NCBI GenBank assembly: GCA_035474375.1
Contig: DATINJ010000028.1
Span: forward strand, 1 to 19,298
Origin: JANNPJ01 sp035474375
GTDB lineage: Bacteria > Actinomycetota > Actinomycetes > Actinomycetales > Kineosporiaceae
DNA: 19,298 nucleotides
Direction of reading: 5' to 3'
Shown here: one piece after another, positions 1 to 7,374 of the stretch
Layout of the letters: each line of letters starts with the position of its first letter
Position numbering within the stretch: the first letter of the stretch is position 1
The notes under the pieces: model-generated
Told to the model about the DNA's origin: nothing
What the model saw: the letters and a program-made list of their open reading frames with translations, nothing else
Database searches by the model: none
Made by a program: the position numbers and the translations under genes

Positions 1-1023
1 GGGTATCTCCAAGGCCACGGTCCGATCGTGGCCAGCATGGCCCGGCGGGTCGCGGCCACCGGAACCTGGCGGTGCGCGGTTGTCGATGACACCCATGGGA
101 CTCTGCTGGGCCTAGGAATCAGTACGTACACCCCGAACTACAAACCTACCGAACGGCTACGCCGTCACCTGTTCGCTAGAGACCGGGTCTGTCGCATCCC
201 TGGCTGCAACGCTCCCGCCGAGCTCTGCGACATTGATCATTGCACCCCGTGGCCCGGAGGTGCCACCTGTGAGTGCAGTACGGAGTGCTTGTGCGGAAAT
301 CACCATCGGATGAAGCATGAAACTGGGTTCACCCTTACTCCGAGCACTAATCCGCATGATCCACCCGGCACCCTGATCTGGACCACTCCTGTCGGACACC
401 AATATCCCTGCTATCCCAGCGTTCTGCAGGATCCACCGACCAACATCGCCGACGGACCAGGCACACCCACCTCACCAAGTACCTCACCGACTCCACCATT
501 GGTCAGCGCGACGAACTGGACCAGCACGACCGGATCAACAGGCGAGGCCGGATCAACAGGCGAGGCAGGCACCCCTGCCACCACAGACCGGACCAGCACG
601 ACCGGAACAATAGGCGAGACAGGCACCACTAGCACGACCGACCGGACCAGCACGACCGGATCAACACGTGAGACAGGCACAACCAGCGAGGCCAGTTCAA
701 CCCCGGTTCTCCGCGCTCCTGGCGTCCTACCTACCGAACTCCATGCCGACGAATGCCGTGCCTGCGGCGAGGCCGACACCACCATTACCGCTGAAAGCCA
801 GCTCTACTCCAACCCCACTACCGCCAACGCCAGTCCGACCCCGATGACCAGCACGACACCGAGCCGACACCCTCGCGCAGACGATCCCAACGACGACGCC
901 TTCGAATACGAAAAGCCTGACGACGAAGCCGATGGCTTTAGCAGCCGACTCCGACCTTCCTACATCCACGATCTCTTTCCCGCCCTGCCCGCACCCAGAT
1001 TCGGCGACCCACCACCCTTCTGA
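1..1023 (+). CDS. DUF222/HNH endonuclease domain protein, 3' part
   Basis: The frame is open from base 1, so the gene begins upstream of the window; the ATG at 28 is internal. The visible protein starts with the end of a DUF222-like region and continues into an HNH nuclease domain (about residues 45-115 of the visible part). Seen there are RHLFARDRVCRIPGC, then CDIDHCTPW and GNHHRMKH, which give the paired Cys and His residues of the HNH metal site. Such proteins are multi-copy in actinobacteria and often flank mobile or accessory DNA; their substrates are mostly unknown. After the HNH domain comes a long low-complexity Thr/Gly/Ser tail (about 519-693) and an acidic, Pro-rich end. Codon choice is less G/C-biased than in the sugar genes, which may mean separate ancestry. 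No terminator is obvious after the TGA. The family call is firm; cellular function is not. Confidence 0.88.
   Translation, partial: GYLQGHGPIVASMARRVAATGTWRCAVVDDTHGTLLGLGISTYTPNYKPTERLRRHLFARDRVCRIPGCNAPAELCDIDHCTPWPGGATCECSTECLCGNHHRMKHETGFTLTPSTNPHDPPGTLIWTTPVGHQYPCYPSVLQDPPTNIADGPGTPTSPSTSPTPPLVSATNWTSTTGSTGEAGSTGEAGTPATTDRTSTTGTIGETGTTSTTDRTSTTGSTRETGTTSEASSTPVLRAPGVLPTELHADECRACGEADTTITAESQLYSNPTTANASPTPMTSTTPSRHPRADDPNDDAFEYEKPDDEADGFSSRLRPSYIHDLFPALPAPRFGDPPPF
519..693 (+). repeat. 18-bp (hexapeptide) repeats in the HNH protein tail
   Basis: The segment GACCAGCACGACCGG recurs at 519, 591 and 645. The spacings of 72 and 54 bp are both multiples of 18. In protein it reads as imperfect six-residue blocks such as TGSTGE, AGSTGE, TDRTST and TGTIGE. 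The reading frame is kept throughout. This looks like an unstructured linker that grows and shrinks by slippage or unequal crossover. Confidence 0.75.
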
Positions 1024-1165
1024 TGGACAGCCCTGCCATGAACATCGGAGCCGAAGCTGACGTCGCACAATGCATGCGCTGAACTGTATTCTTAGCAAGC
1101 TAATCTCACCAAGCAAGGTCCAGCTCATCACTTAGCCGACCAGACCCATGACGGCACGGAGCCTG

Positions 1166-1206
1166 CCCTGTCCCCTGTCCCCTGTCCCCTGTCCCCTGTC
1201 CCCTGT
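1166..1206. repeat. 7-bp tandem repeat (CCCCTGT)n
   Basis: One CCCTGT followed by five exact CCCCTGT units in a row. It lies in non-coding DNA between two convergent genes. The perfect identity of units suggests recent slippage; copy number is likely to differ between strains. Confidence 0.95.
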
Positions 1207-1216
1207 CTCTTACCCA

Positions 1217-1283
1217 ACCCCGAAATCCTTACCCCGTAACCCGTAGCCCTACCCCGAAATCCTTACTCGTAACCTGTAGCCTT
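1217..1283. repeat. Imperfect tandem pair, 34 and 33 bp
   Basis: ACCCCGAAATCCTTAC begins at 1217 and again at 1251. The two units match over their length, apart from a one-base indel and a few substitutions. A third, weaker echo (CTTACCCCGCCCTCCTTACC) follows. Non-coding. Confidence 0.85.
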
Positions 1284-1512
1284 ACCCCGCCCTCCTTACC
1301 CGGAGACCCAAACCCATTACCCCGCAACCGCACCAGTACCAAGCACAGGCCCCGACGACGGACCACGGGCCCTGGCCCTGGTCTGGCCCTGAACCCCGGA
1401 CCCCGGACACCCCCGGATAGATGATCTTTTGTCTGAGGTGGGGCTACGCGTCCTTGCCGGGCCTCGACTGGCACAACGGCGGAGATCGCCTCTGTGCCGG
1501 CGACCGCAGAGG

Positions 1513-2847
1513 TTAGCTTCGGAGGAACAGTTCTATCACCGGGACGGCGACCTCCGGCTGGCGTACCGGCAATTCCAGGGTCAGCGTGCCGATCGGCTGA
1601 CCACCGGCTGTGGTCGCGTAGGCCTCCCGGTCCGGATCGGCGTCCTCCCACCGGACTTCGGAGGCGTCATTGAGGAACTGCGCGTGCTCCACCTTGCCGG
1701 CCAGCCCAGGCAGATGGACGGTCTCGAACGGCCAGGCGAACAGGTGCAGGTACAGCCGGTCGCCGCGTTGGGTATATCGGCAGTCCGGCGGCGGCTGGAA
1801 GTCGCTGCGGCCGGCACCGTGGATGGAACGCTGATGCACCCGCATCCACTGTCCAATGCCATCGAGAGCCGCCGTCGACCGGGCGTCGAACTCGCCGCGC
1901 GCAGTCGGTCCGACATTGAGCAGCAGATTGCCGTCCTTGGAGACGGTGTCGATGAGCATCCGAATAAGCATCCCGAGCGACTTGTCGTCATGGTTGTCTC
2001 GGTCGTAGCCCCAACTCCCGTTGAGGGTTTGGCACGCCTCCCAGTGCACCGGCCGACCGTCTCGGGTCGGCGGCTCGCTCGGCTGATACTGCTCCGGGGT
2101 GACGAAGTCACCGGCCAGACCGGTGCGATCGTTGATCAGGATCCCGGGCTGCAGCGCTCGGACCATGGCCACCAACTCAGCCGAACCCCAATCCTCGGGG
2201 CCTTTCCCGCCCCAGACCGGGGTGCCTTCGTGAACATGGCCCTGATAGGAGAAATCGAACCACAACTCGTCGATCGCGCCGTAGCGAGTCAGCAATTCTC
2301 GCACCTGCCCATGCAGGTACGTGCGATACCGGGTGATATCCCGATGATGGTTTGCGCCGACGGCCTCGGCGTCGTCCCGTAGCGGATGCAACCCGTCGAT
2401 CGGGAAATCCGGGTGATGCCAATCAATCAGCGAGTGATACAAGCCGATCTGCATCCCTCGGCGGCGGGCAGCCTGGATAATCGGACCGATCAGATCGCGC
2501 CCCCACGGCGTAGCCGTCACCGAGTAGTCGGTGAGCGCGCTGTCCCAGAGGCAGAACCCGTCGTGATGCTTGGTTGTGATCACTAGATAGCGCATGCCAG
2601 CCGCATCCGCCCGCTCCACCCACTGGTCCGGGTCGAACAGGTCAGGATCGAAAAATTTTAAGTACCGCTCATATTCAGCGATCGATTGACGCTCCCGATG
2701 CCACATCCATTCGGTGCGGGCAGCGATCGAGTACAACCCCCAGTGCACGAAGAGCCCGAACCGGCGTTCCCGCAGCACCTCCGCAGGCCCAGCCGCGCTG
2801 CCTGCCGCCGGATCCGCAGGTATCCCGCTGCCGTCAGGTCCGCTCAT
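1513..2847 (-). CDS. GH29 alpha-L-fucosidase, probably cytoplasmic
   Basis: The product is a 444-residue glycoside hydrolase of family 29, which releases L-fucose from oligosaccharides with retention of configuration. Seen: RFGLFVHWGLYS (29-40), the TTKHHDGFCLWDS block (91-103), and ELWFDFSY (194-201), where Asp198 fits the family's catalytic nucleophile. The catalytic (beta/alpha)8 part fills the first 330 or so residues; a short beta-rich C-terminal part follows. There is no signal peptide, so it should act on imported sugars. The ATG start at 2847 has a good ribosome site (GGGAG, 7 bases upstream). It is the last gene of the operon with the sugar-binding protein, permeases and EEP enzyme, 63 bp after the EEP stop. 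That gap carries a tandem copy of the start region. GH29 is firm; linkage specificity (1,2, 1,3/4 or 1,6) cannot be read here. Confidence 0.93.
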   Translation of the reverse strand: MSGPDGSGIPADPAAGSAAGPAEVLRERRFGLFVHWGLYSIAARTEWMWHRERQSIAEYERYLKFFDPDLFDPDQWVERADAAGMRYLVITTKHHDGFCLWDSALTDYSVTATPWGRDLIGPIIQAARRRGMQIGLYHSLIDWHHPDFPIDGLHPLRDDAEAVGANHHRDITRYRTYLHGQVRELLTRYGAIDELWFDFSYQGHVHEGTPVWGGKGPEDWGSAELVAMVRALQPGILINDRTGLAGDFVTPEQYQPSEPPTRDGRPVHWEACQTLNGSWGYDRDNHDDKSLGMLIRMLIDTVSKDGNLLLNVGPTARGEFDARSTAALDGIGQWMRVHQRSIHGAGRSDFQPPPDCRYTQRGDRLYLHLFAWPFETVHLPGLAGKVEHAQFLNDASEVRWEDADPDREAYATTAGGQPIGTLTLELPVRQPEVAVPVIELFLRS

Positions 2848-2898
2848 GGTGTTACTCCCGTCTGTCGTCAGGTCCGCTCATGGTGTTGCTCCCGTCTG
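2832..2898 (-). repeat. 34-bp tandem duplication of the fucosidase start region
   Basis: Bases 2832-2864 and 2866-2898 are near-identical copies with a 34-bp period; over the 33 bases compared I see one difference (A2854 against G at 2888). Each copy contains the complement of GGGAG, a spacer, ATG and the first codons MSGPD. The period is not a multiple of three, so the upstream copy runs into a stop instead of joining the gene. Confidence 0.9.
2852..2881 (-). CDS. Possible 9-codon leader peptide from the duplicated start
   Basis: The upstream copy of the duplicated start region has its own GGGAG ribosome site and ATG (2879-2881). It reads MSGPDDRRE and stops at TAA (2852-2854), four bases before the fucosidase ATG. 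Ribosomes ending here could re-initiate on the true start. Most likely a by-product of the duplication, but its signals are intact. Whether it is translated is unknown. Confidence 0.35.
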   Translation of the reverse strand: MSGPDDRRE

Positions 2899-2910
2899 CC
2901 GTGGAGGCCT

Positions 2911-4095
2911 TTACTGGGCCAGGTAGGGCGGCGCCGCGAGGTCGACGACGACGCCGAAGTGGTCGCTGGCGTACACGCCGTCCAGGGGTTCGGTGAAGGC
3001 GAGCCGTGGCGCATGCGGCCGGCCGGTACCACCGTCCCCCGGACCACGGATCAGCACGTAGTCGATCCGCCGGGGATGCTCGTGTGCCTCGGCGGCGTAG
3101 GCGTTGCACGGGTCGTAGGTGTAGCCCGGGCCGGGGCCGCCGTAGCGCCACACGTCCGCGAAGCGCACGCCTCGCGTCCCCAGACTGGTCAGGCCGGTGA
3201 GGTAGCGCAGCTCGTCGGACCCGGGCTCGGCGTTCAGGTCCGCGAGGATGACGACCGGGAAGTACGTCGGGTCGTCCTCGTCGTCTTCGGAACGCTCCGG
3301 CCAGAGCTGCTCGCAGACCTGGGCGAGCTCGACGACCTGCTTGACCCGACCCGCGCTGTTGTCGAGCCGCCAGGCCAGGTGGGTCGCGGCGAACGGTACC
3401 TGCGCGAACGGCGCGTCCACCACCGCGAAGAGCACCGATCGCGGCTCGTCCCGCTCGGCCTGCGGGAGCGGGCGGCACTCGCTGCGGGCGATCGGGAACC
3501 GACTGAGGACGGCATTGCCGAAGTGCCGGGTGACGCCGCCCGGGTGCGGTCGGCTGAACGAGATGCCATAGGCGACATGGAATCCCAGGGCGTGAGCCAG
3601 CTCCTCGGCCTGGTTCGACGCGGTGCCGTCCGGCTGGACGAGCTCCTCGACCTCCTGCAGGCCCAGCACGTCGACGTCGAGCTCGGCGACTCGCTGCCGG
3701 AGAACCTCGCGCCGGGCCGGCCAGTTGCCACTGCGACCCCAGATGTTCAGCGTCGCGACCCGGAGCCGGGTGGGCCGCACGAGCGTGACCGCGACGGCTG
3801 GATCAACCACAGACGAATCAGCCACGGACGAATCAGCCACGAACGGCGAAACAACTACGAACGGATCAATCAAGAGCGGATCGACCACGGGCGGATCAGT
3901 CACGAGCGGATCAGTCACGAACGGATCAACCACAGGTGGATCAGTCACGAGCGGCGGAACAACCACAGGCGGGTCAGCCACAGACGGGTCAGCCACAGAC
4001 GGGTCAGCCACAGACGGGTCAGCCACAGACGGAACAACCACAGGCAGGTCAGCCACAGACGGGTCAGCCACAGACGGGTCAGCCACGGACGGCAC
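2911..4095 (-). CDS. Endonuclease/exonuclease/phosphatase (EEP) family enzyme with repetitive N-terminus
   Basis: Residues 109-388 form an EEP-fold domain, a metal-dependent phosphoesterase family covering DNases, sphingomyelinases and inositol/lipid phosphatases. The signature blocks are in order: TLNIWG (Asn117), LQEVE (Glu148), ATHL (His239), ADLNAEP (Asp286/Asn288), RIDYVL and SDHFGV (Asp378-His379). All usual catalytic and metal residues seem present. Residues 2-100 are a Val/Pro/Asp pentapeptide array with no signal-peptide shape. The start is uncertain: GTG at 4095 overlaps the permease gene by 17 bp, GTG at 4084-4086 overlaps by 8 bp, and GTG at 3780 would give the bare domain. None has a good ribosome site, which favours coupling to the permease. 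An EEP enzyme in a glycan operon is unexpected; a phosphodiesterase or phosphatase acting on phosphorylated glycans is one guess. Substrate unknown. Confidence 0.85.
   Translation of the reverse strand: MPSVADPSVADPSVADLPVVVPSVADPSVADPSVADPSVADPPVVVPPLVTDPPVVDPFVTDPLVTDPPVVDPLLIDPFVVVSPFVADSSVADSSVVDPAVAVTLVRPTRLRVATLNIWGRSGNWPARREVLRQRVAELDVDVLGLQEVEELVQPDGTASNQAEELAHALGFHVAYGISFSRPHPGGVTRHFGNAVLSRFPIARSECRPLPQAERDEPRSVLFAVVDAPFAQVPFAATHLAWRLDNSAGRVKQVVELAQVCEQLWPERSEDDEDDPTYFPVVILADLNAEPGSDELRYLTGLTSLGTRGVRFADVWRYGGPGPGYTYDPCNAYAAEAHEHPRRIDYVLIRGPGDGGTGRPHAPRLAFTEPLDGVYASDHFGVVVDLAAPPYLAQ
3796..4092 (-). repeat. 15-bp tandem repeat encoding a (PSVAD)-type pentapeptide array
   Basis: About twenty consecutive 15-bp units, best kept near 3970-4090 (GGGTCAGCCACAGAC on the plus strand) and more diverged towards 3800. 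Read on the minus strand in the EEP frame they give PSVAD, PPVVD, PFVTD, PLVTD and PLLID-like pentapeptides. Seven PSVAD units are exact. The array begins right at the normal C-terminus of the upstream permease and ends just before the EEP domain. Copy number is likely to vary between strains. Confidence 0.9.
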
Positions 4096-4972
4096 CGGCG
4101 ACGGCGTCGGCGACGAACTGTCGGGCGAAGATCAGGAAGGCGATCAACAGCGGGATGATGGCCAGGAACGACCCGGCCATCACGATGTTGTGGTCGGTGC
4201 TGTGCACGCTGTTCAGCTGGGCCAGGGCCACCTGGAGAGTCAGGTGGCCGGGGTTGGTGAGCACGATCAGGGGCCAGACGAAGTCGTTCCAGGCGCCGAC
4301 GAACGTGTAGATCCCGAGAAAGCCCAGGCCCGGCCGGATGATGGGCAGCGCGATGTACGCGTACTGACGAAAGAATCCACAGCCGTCGATCGTCGCGGCG
4401 TCGAGCAGTTCGTCCGGGACTGCTCCGGAGATGTACTGGCGCATCCAGAAGATCCCGAAAGCGTTCGCGGCCGCCGGGACGATGAGCGCCTTCAGGCTGC
4501 CGGCCCACCCGATATGGATCATCGTGATGAACTGGGGGACGGCGGACAGCTGAGCCGGAAGCATGAAAAACAGCAGCAGCAGCCCGAAAAGTGCTCGCTT
4601 CGCCGGAAAATCGTACTTCGCGAAGGCAAAGGCCGCGAGCGAGTCGAAGAAGAGCACCAGCGCCGTCACCGACAGCGCGACGATGACCGTGTTGAGCATC
4701 GACCCGAAGAAGTCGATGCTGCTGAAGACTTGCCTGACATTGTCCAGGAAGTGCGTCCCGGGAATGAGTTTCGGGGGTGATGCGAAGAAGTCCTCGTTGG
4801 TCCTGGAAGCCAGGACGAAGGTGAAGTAGAACGGGAAGATCATGGTCAGGCTCGCGAGAATGAGGATCGCGTGGGCCCAGCCGTTGCGGTTGCGAACCCG
4901 CTGGCGGCGCGCCACCTTGGTGGGCAGCGGCGGCGTGGCGATGCGGGCTGCCGGGTCAGCCGTTGCGGTCAT
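4079..4972 (-). CDS. Carbohydrate ABC transporter permease, MalG type
   Basis: 297-residue inner-membrane permease of a CUT1-type sugar importer. Six or so hydrophobic segments are visible, the first at about residues 33-55 after a basic cytoplasmic tail. The EAA-loop that docks the ATPase is at about 189-213 (LLDAATIDGCGFFRQYAYIALP). The C-terminus (FVADAVAGAVRG) has the normal family ending, so the repeat array that follows does not extend this protein. ATG start at 4972 is 6 bp after the stop of the partner permease, with GGGAG 12 bases upstream. It pairs with the MalF-type permease and the lipoprotein just before it. Confidence 0.93.
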   Translation of the reverse strand: MTATADPAARIATPPLPTKVARRQRVRNRNGWAHAILILASLTMIFPFYFTFVLASRTNEDFFASPPKLIPGTHFLDNVRQVFSSIDFFGSMLNTVIVALSVTALVLFFDSLAAFAFAKYDFPAKRALFGLLLLFFMLPAQLSAVPQFITMIHIGWAGSLKALIVPAAANAFGIFWMRQYISGAVPDELLDAATIDGCGFFRQYAYIALPIIRPGLGFLGIYTFVGAWNDFVWPLIVLTNPGHLTLQVALAQLNSVHSTDHNIVMAGSFLAIIPLLIAFLIFARQFVADAVAGAVRG

Positions 4973-4978
4973 GGCGGG

Positions 4979-5932
4979 TCACGACTCCCGTCGGGCGACG
5001 ATGCGCCAGTTGATGAGGGCGAACAGGGCCACGATCGCGAAGACACCGTAGGCGATCGCCGCGCCGTAGCCAAAGTTGTTGTTCGTGAAGGCCTGTTGGT
5101 AGAAGTACAGCACCATGGTCAGCCCAGCCTGCCCTGGGCCGCCGCTGTTGGGGTTGATCGCGGCGTTGGACGAGAAGATCACCTGCGGCTCGGTGAAACT
5201 CTGCAGCCCGGTGATGGTGGAGATGACGACGGTGAAAATGAGCACCGGCCGCAACATCGGCACGGTGACCGACCAGAATGTGCGGAACGCACCCGCGCCG
5301 TCGATCTTCGCGGCCTCGTAGATGTCGCTCGGGATCGCCTGCATCCCGGCGAAGTAGATGATCGCGTTGTAGCCGACCCACTGCCACGTCATCAGGGCCG
5401 CAATCAGGATCTTGATCGGCCAGTACTCCGTCATCCAGCCGATGCCATGCAGCCCGATCGCCCGCAGGGTCACATTGACCAGCCCGATCTGGTCGTTGAA
5501 GGCGGCCTTGAAGAAGATCGCGATCGCGACGATCGAGGTGACACTCGGCAGGAACAGGACGATCTGGTAGAACAGCCGAAATCGCCTGACGGCATTGAGG
5601 GCGGCCGCGAGCCCGAGGCTGATCAGCAGCATCGGCACGGTTGCCAGCACCCAGATGATCAGAGTGTTGACCACGGCGCGGCGGAACACCAAGTCGTCCG
5701 CGAGGAACTTGAACTGCTGCAGGCCGGCTGGGGTTACCGGGGTGAGCCCGTTCCAGAAATGGAAGGCCAGCCAGGCCGAGAACAGCACTGGGAGCAGCCC
5801 GAAGACGGCGAAGAGCAGGTAGAACGGGCTGACCGCGAGGTACTGCGGCCAGGCGCGCAGGACGGCCCCCCGGCGTGCCCCCGGGCGTTCGGCCCGGGCG
5901 CGACGCAGGAGTTTCGAGGATGCTGGGCTCAC
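4979..5932 (-). CDS. Carbohydrate ABC transporter permease, MalF type
   Basis: 317-residue permease, partner of the MalG-type protein in a CUT1-type importer. A basic N-terminal tail precedes the first membrane segment (about 32-56). The EAA-loop lies at about 206-226 (EAAKIDGAGAFRTFWSVTVP), a close match to the family. The region between the first two membrane segments (about 57-85) is periplasm-facing and short, as usual in the actinobacterial forms. GTG start at 5932, 7 bp after the binding-protein stop; the ribosome site is weak, so translation is probably coupled. Sugar specificity cannot be told from the permease. Confidence 0.93.
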   Translation of the reverse strand: MSPASSKLLRRARAERPGARRGAVLRAWPQYLAVSPFYLLFAVFGLLPVLFSAWLAFHFWNGLTPVTPAGLQQFKFLADDLVFRRAVVNTLIIWVLATVPMLLISLGLAAALNAVRRFRLFYQIVLFLPSVTSIVAIAIFFKAAFNDQIGLVNVTLRAIGLHGIGWMTEYWPIKILIAALMTWQWVGYNAIIYFAGMQAIPSDIYEAAKIDGAGAFRTFWSVTVPMLRPVLIFTVVISTITGLQSFTEPQVIFSSNAAINPNSGGPGQAGLTMVLYFYQQAFTNNNFGYGAAIAYGVFAIVALFALINWRIVARRES

Positions 5933-5939
5933 GTCGCGC

Positions 5940-7226
5940 TCACGCGACGCCCTGGCGAGCGGCCACCTGCTTGGCCGCGGCGACCGCGTCGGTCCAGGCC
6001 TTCTCCGGGTCCTTACCGTTCTCGACCTTGGTGAGCTCGTCGTTGTACGGGCTGCCGACCGCGCCGTCCGAGGGGGCGACGTACTGGGAGGGCACGAGTT
6101 GTCCTGCCGGGCCGAAGATCTCGATGGTCTTCTGGCCGCCGAAGAACTCCGAGCCGCCGGTCAGCTCGGGTAGGACCCACGCGGCCGGGTCGGCTGGGAA
6201 GATCTTGGCATCTTCGAAACCCTTGGCCTCGTTGTCGGCGGAGAGGATCCACTTGATGATGTCGAACGCCGCCTGCGGGTCCTTCGTCGCTGCGGGGATC
6301 GTGAGGAACGACCCGCCGTAATTCGTCGGCTTGACCGGGTTGCTCGCCACCCGCCACTTGCCGGCCGTCTTCGGGGCTTCGCTCTGCAGGTCGAGGGCGG
6401 CCCAGGCGGCGCCAAAGGTCGCGGCGATCTTGCCGCTCTGCTCATCATTGCTTCGGGTCTGCCCACTCTTGGCGTTCAGGCCGAGCGTCTGGGCTTTCGT
6501 CGTGATCAGCCAGGCCTGATGCAGTTCGTCGCTGTCGCCGATGAACTTGTTGTCCTGGCTGACGAACCGCCCGCTGGTCTGACCGATGGCGATGTTCCAG
6601 ATCGTCGAGAGCTGGTCGATCGGGTAGCTCTTGGGCACCTTGCCGTGCAGTTCTGTGCCCAGGGCGTAGTAGTCGTCCCAGGTCTTCACCGCCTCGCTCA
6701 CCGCGGTCGGGTCGGACGCCAGACCGGCCTTCTCGAAGATGTCGGAACGGTAGAACATCGCCGTGGGGCCGATGTCGATCGGGTATCCGAGCTGCTTGCC
6801 GGTGAGGTCCTGGCCCTCTTTCCACTTCCAGGCCAGGCCGGTCTTGGCGATGTCGGCCGCGCCGAGGGTGTTCAGATCGACGAACTTCGCAGCCGCGGAC
6901 CGGAAGTAGGGCATGTCCTCGCCCTTGACGCCGGTGATCGACGGGAGGCCCGCACCGGCTGCGAGCGTCGTCTGGAGCTTCTGCTTGAAGTCTCCGCCGA
7001 CCTTGGTGGCAGTCAGCTTCACGGACGACGCGAACTGCGGCACAGCCGATTTGACGACGGTCTCACTGAGCCCGCCCTCCCAGTACCAGAGCGACATGTC
7101 CTGGATGCCGGGGGCGGCCCCGCTGCCGCCGGAGCTGGACGAACAACCGGGCAGCGTCATCACCCCAAGGCCGAGGAGAGCCGCCAAACCCCCACCACGG
7201 AGGACGTCGCGACGGGAGACCTGCAT
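5940..7226 (-). CDS. Sugar-binding lipoprotein of the ABC importer
   Basis: 428-residue extracellular solute-binding protein of the family-1 type. The N-terminus has a twin-arginine motif (SRRDVLRG, 4-11), a hydrophobic core and a lipobox LPGC with Cys28, followed by a Ser/Gly linker. It should be exported, possibly by Tat, and lipid-anchored on the outer face of the membrane. I choose the ATG at 7224-7226 because AAAGGGG lies just upstream; an in-frame extension to 7268 would add 14 residues before the signal and lacks support. Later blocks fit the family, for example YPIDIGPTAMFYRSDIFEKAG and AAFDIIKWILS. It is the first gene of the importer operon, so its promoter should lie in 7227-7374. 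The ligand is probably an oligosaccharide of the kind the nearby hydrolases cut. Confidence 0.93.
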   Translation of the reverse strand: MQVSRRDVLRGGGLAALLGLGVMTLPGCSSSSGGSGAAPGIQDMSLWYWEGGLSETVVKSAVPQFASSVKLTATKVGGDFKQKLQTTLAAGAGLPSITGVKGEDMPYFRSAAAKFVDLNTLGAADIAKTGLAWKWKEGQDLTGKQLGYPIDIGPTAMFYRSDIFEKAGLASDPTAVSEAVKTWDDYYALGTELHGKVPKSYPIDQLSTIWNIAIGQTSGRFVSQDNKFIGDSDELHQAWLITTKAQTLGLNAKSGQTRSNDEQSGKIAATFGAAWAALDLQSEAPKTAGKWRVASNPVKPTNYGGSFLTIPAATKDPQAAFDIIKWILSADNEAKGFEDAKIFPADPAAWVLPELTGGSEFFGGQKTIEIFGPAGQLVPSQYVAPSDGAVGSPYNDELTKVENGKDPEKAWTDAVAAAKQVAARQGVA

Positions 7227-7285
7227 GGTGACCCCTTTCTTGGCGAGACTGACCGGGGAACCTCTCACCGAAACCGTCTCGTGAC

Positions 7286-7295
7286 TGATCGATCA
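7286..7295. promoter_or_regulatory. Candidate DeoR-type operator, TGATCGATCA
   Basis: Perfect palindrome 60 bp upstream of the binding-protein start. It shares TGATCG and GATCAAT with 13015-13030. Presumed site for the neighbouring repressor. Confidence 0.5.
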
Positions 7296-7344
7296 ATTGA
7301 GGGAGCTTGAGGTGTCGTTTGTTGCCTGAACGCTAGTGGAGAAA

Positions 7345-7353
7345 TGATCGAAC
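7345..7353. promoter_or_regulatory. Candidate operator, TGATCGAAC
   Basis: Nine bases identical to the reverse complement of 12978-12986. It sits just upstream of the DeoR -10-like box, where a bound repressor would block its own promoter. Confidence 0.5.
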
Positions 7354-7361
7354 GCGCAAGG

Positions 7362-7367
7362 TATCAT
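7362..7367 (+). promoter_or_regulatory. Candidate -10 box for a leaderless DeoR transcript
   Basis: TATCAT ends 7 bases before the GTG start at 7375, the spacing expected when transcription starts on the start codon itself. There is no good ribosome site; only AAGG, 13 bases upstream. No convincing -35 is seen. Confidence 0.45.
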
Positions 7368-7374
7368 CGCGAAC

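Larger units (their letters stand above)
1024..1512. other. Intergenic region between convergent HNH and GH29 genes
   Basis: No credible gene is seen; open frames here have unnatural composition and lie over repeats. The stretch holds a 7-bp array (1166-1206), a pair of 34/33-bp repeats (1217-1283), and simple GGCCCTGG and CCCCGGA runs at about 1369-1417. Both flanking genes end here, yet I see no clear hairpin followed by a T-run for either. Confidence 0.6.
7227..7374. promoter_or_regulatory. Divergent promoter region between importer operon and DeoR gene
   Basis: 148 bp separating two divergently read genes. It holds a perfect 10-bp palindrome TGATCGATCA (7286-7295) followed by ATTGA, and TGATCGAAC at 7345-7353. 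Both resemble motifs in the other divergent region at 12978-13029. The importer side has a clear ribosome site but I cannot place a confident -35/-10 pair for it. Confidence 0.65.

Noticed and set aside
1..1023. Mobile element carrying the HNH gene (homing endonuclease or transposon)
   Set aside because: No terminal inverted repeats, target duplication, intron or intein boundary is visible, and the gene runs off the window.
3796..4092. CRISPR-like array
   Set aside because: The 15-bp units follow each other directly with no unique spacers, keep a reading frame, and no cas gene is present.
2686..4780. Long plus-strand frames over the EEP gene and its repeats
   Set aside because: They are Arg/His- or Ser/Thr-rich translations of the 15-bp array and of the antisense of EEP and permease genes. 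No ribosome site or known domain.
7227..7268. Longer start for the binding protein at 7268
   Set aside because: It would put 14 residues before the twin-arginine signal. ATG 7226 has a strong ribosome site and gives a normal lipoprotein signal.
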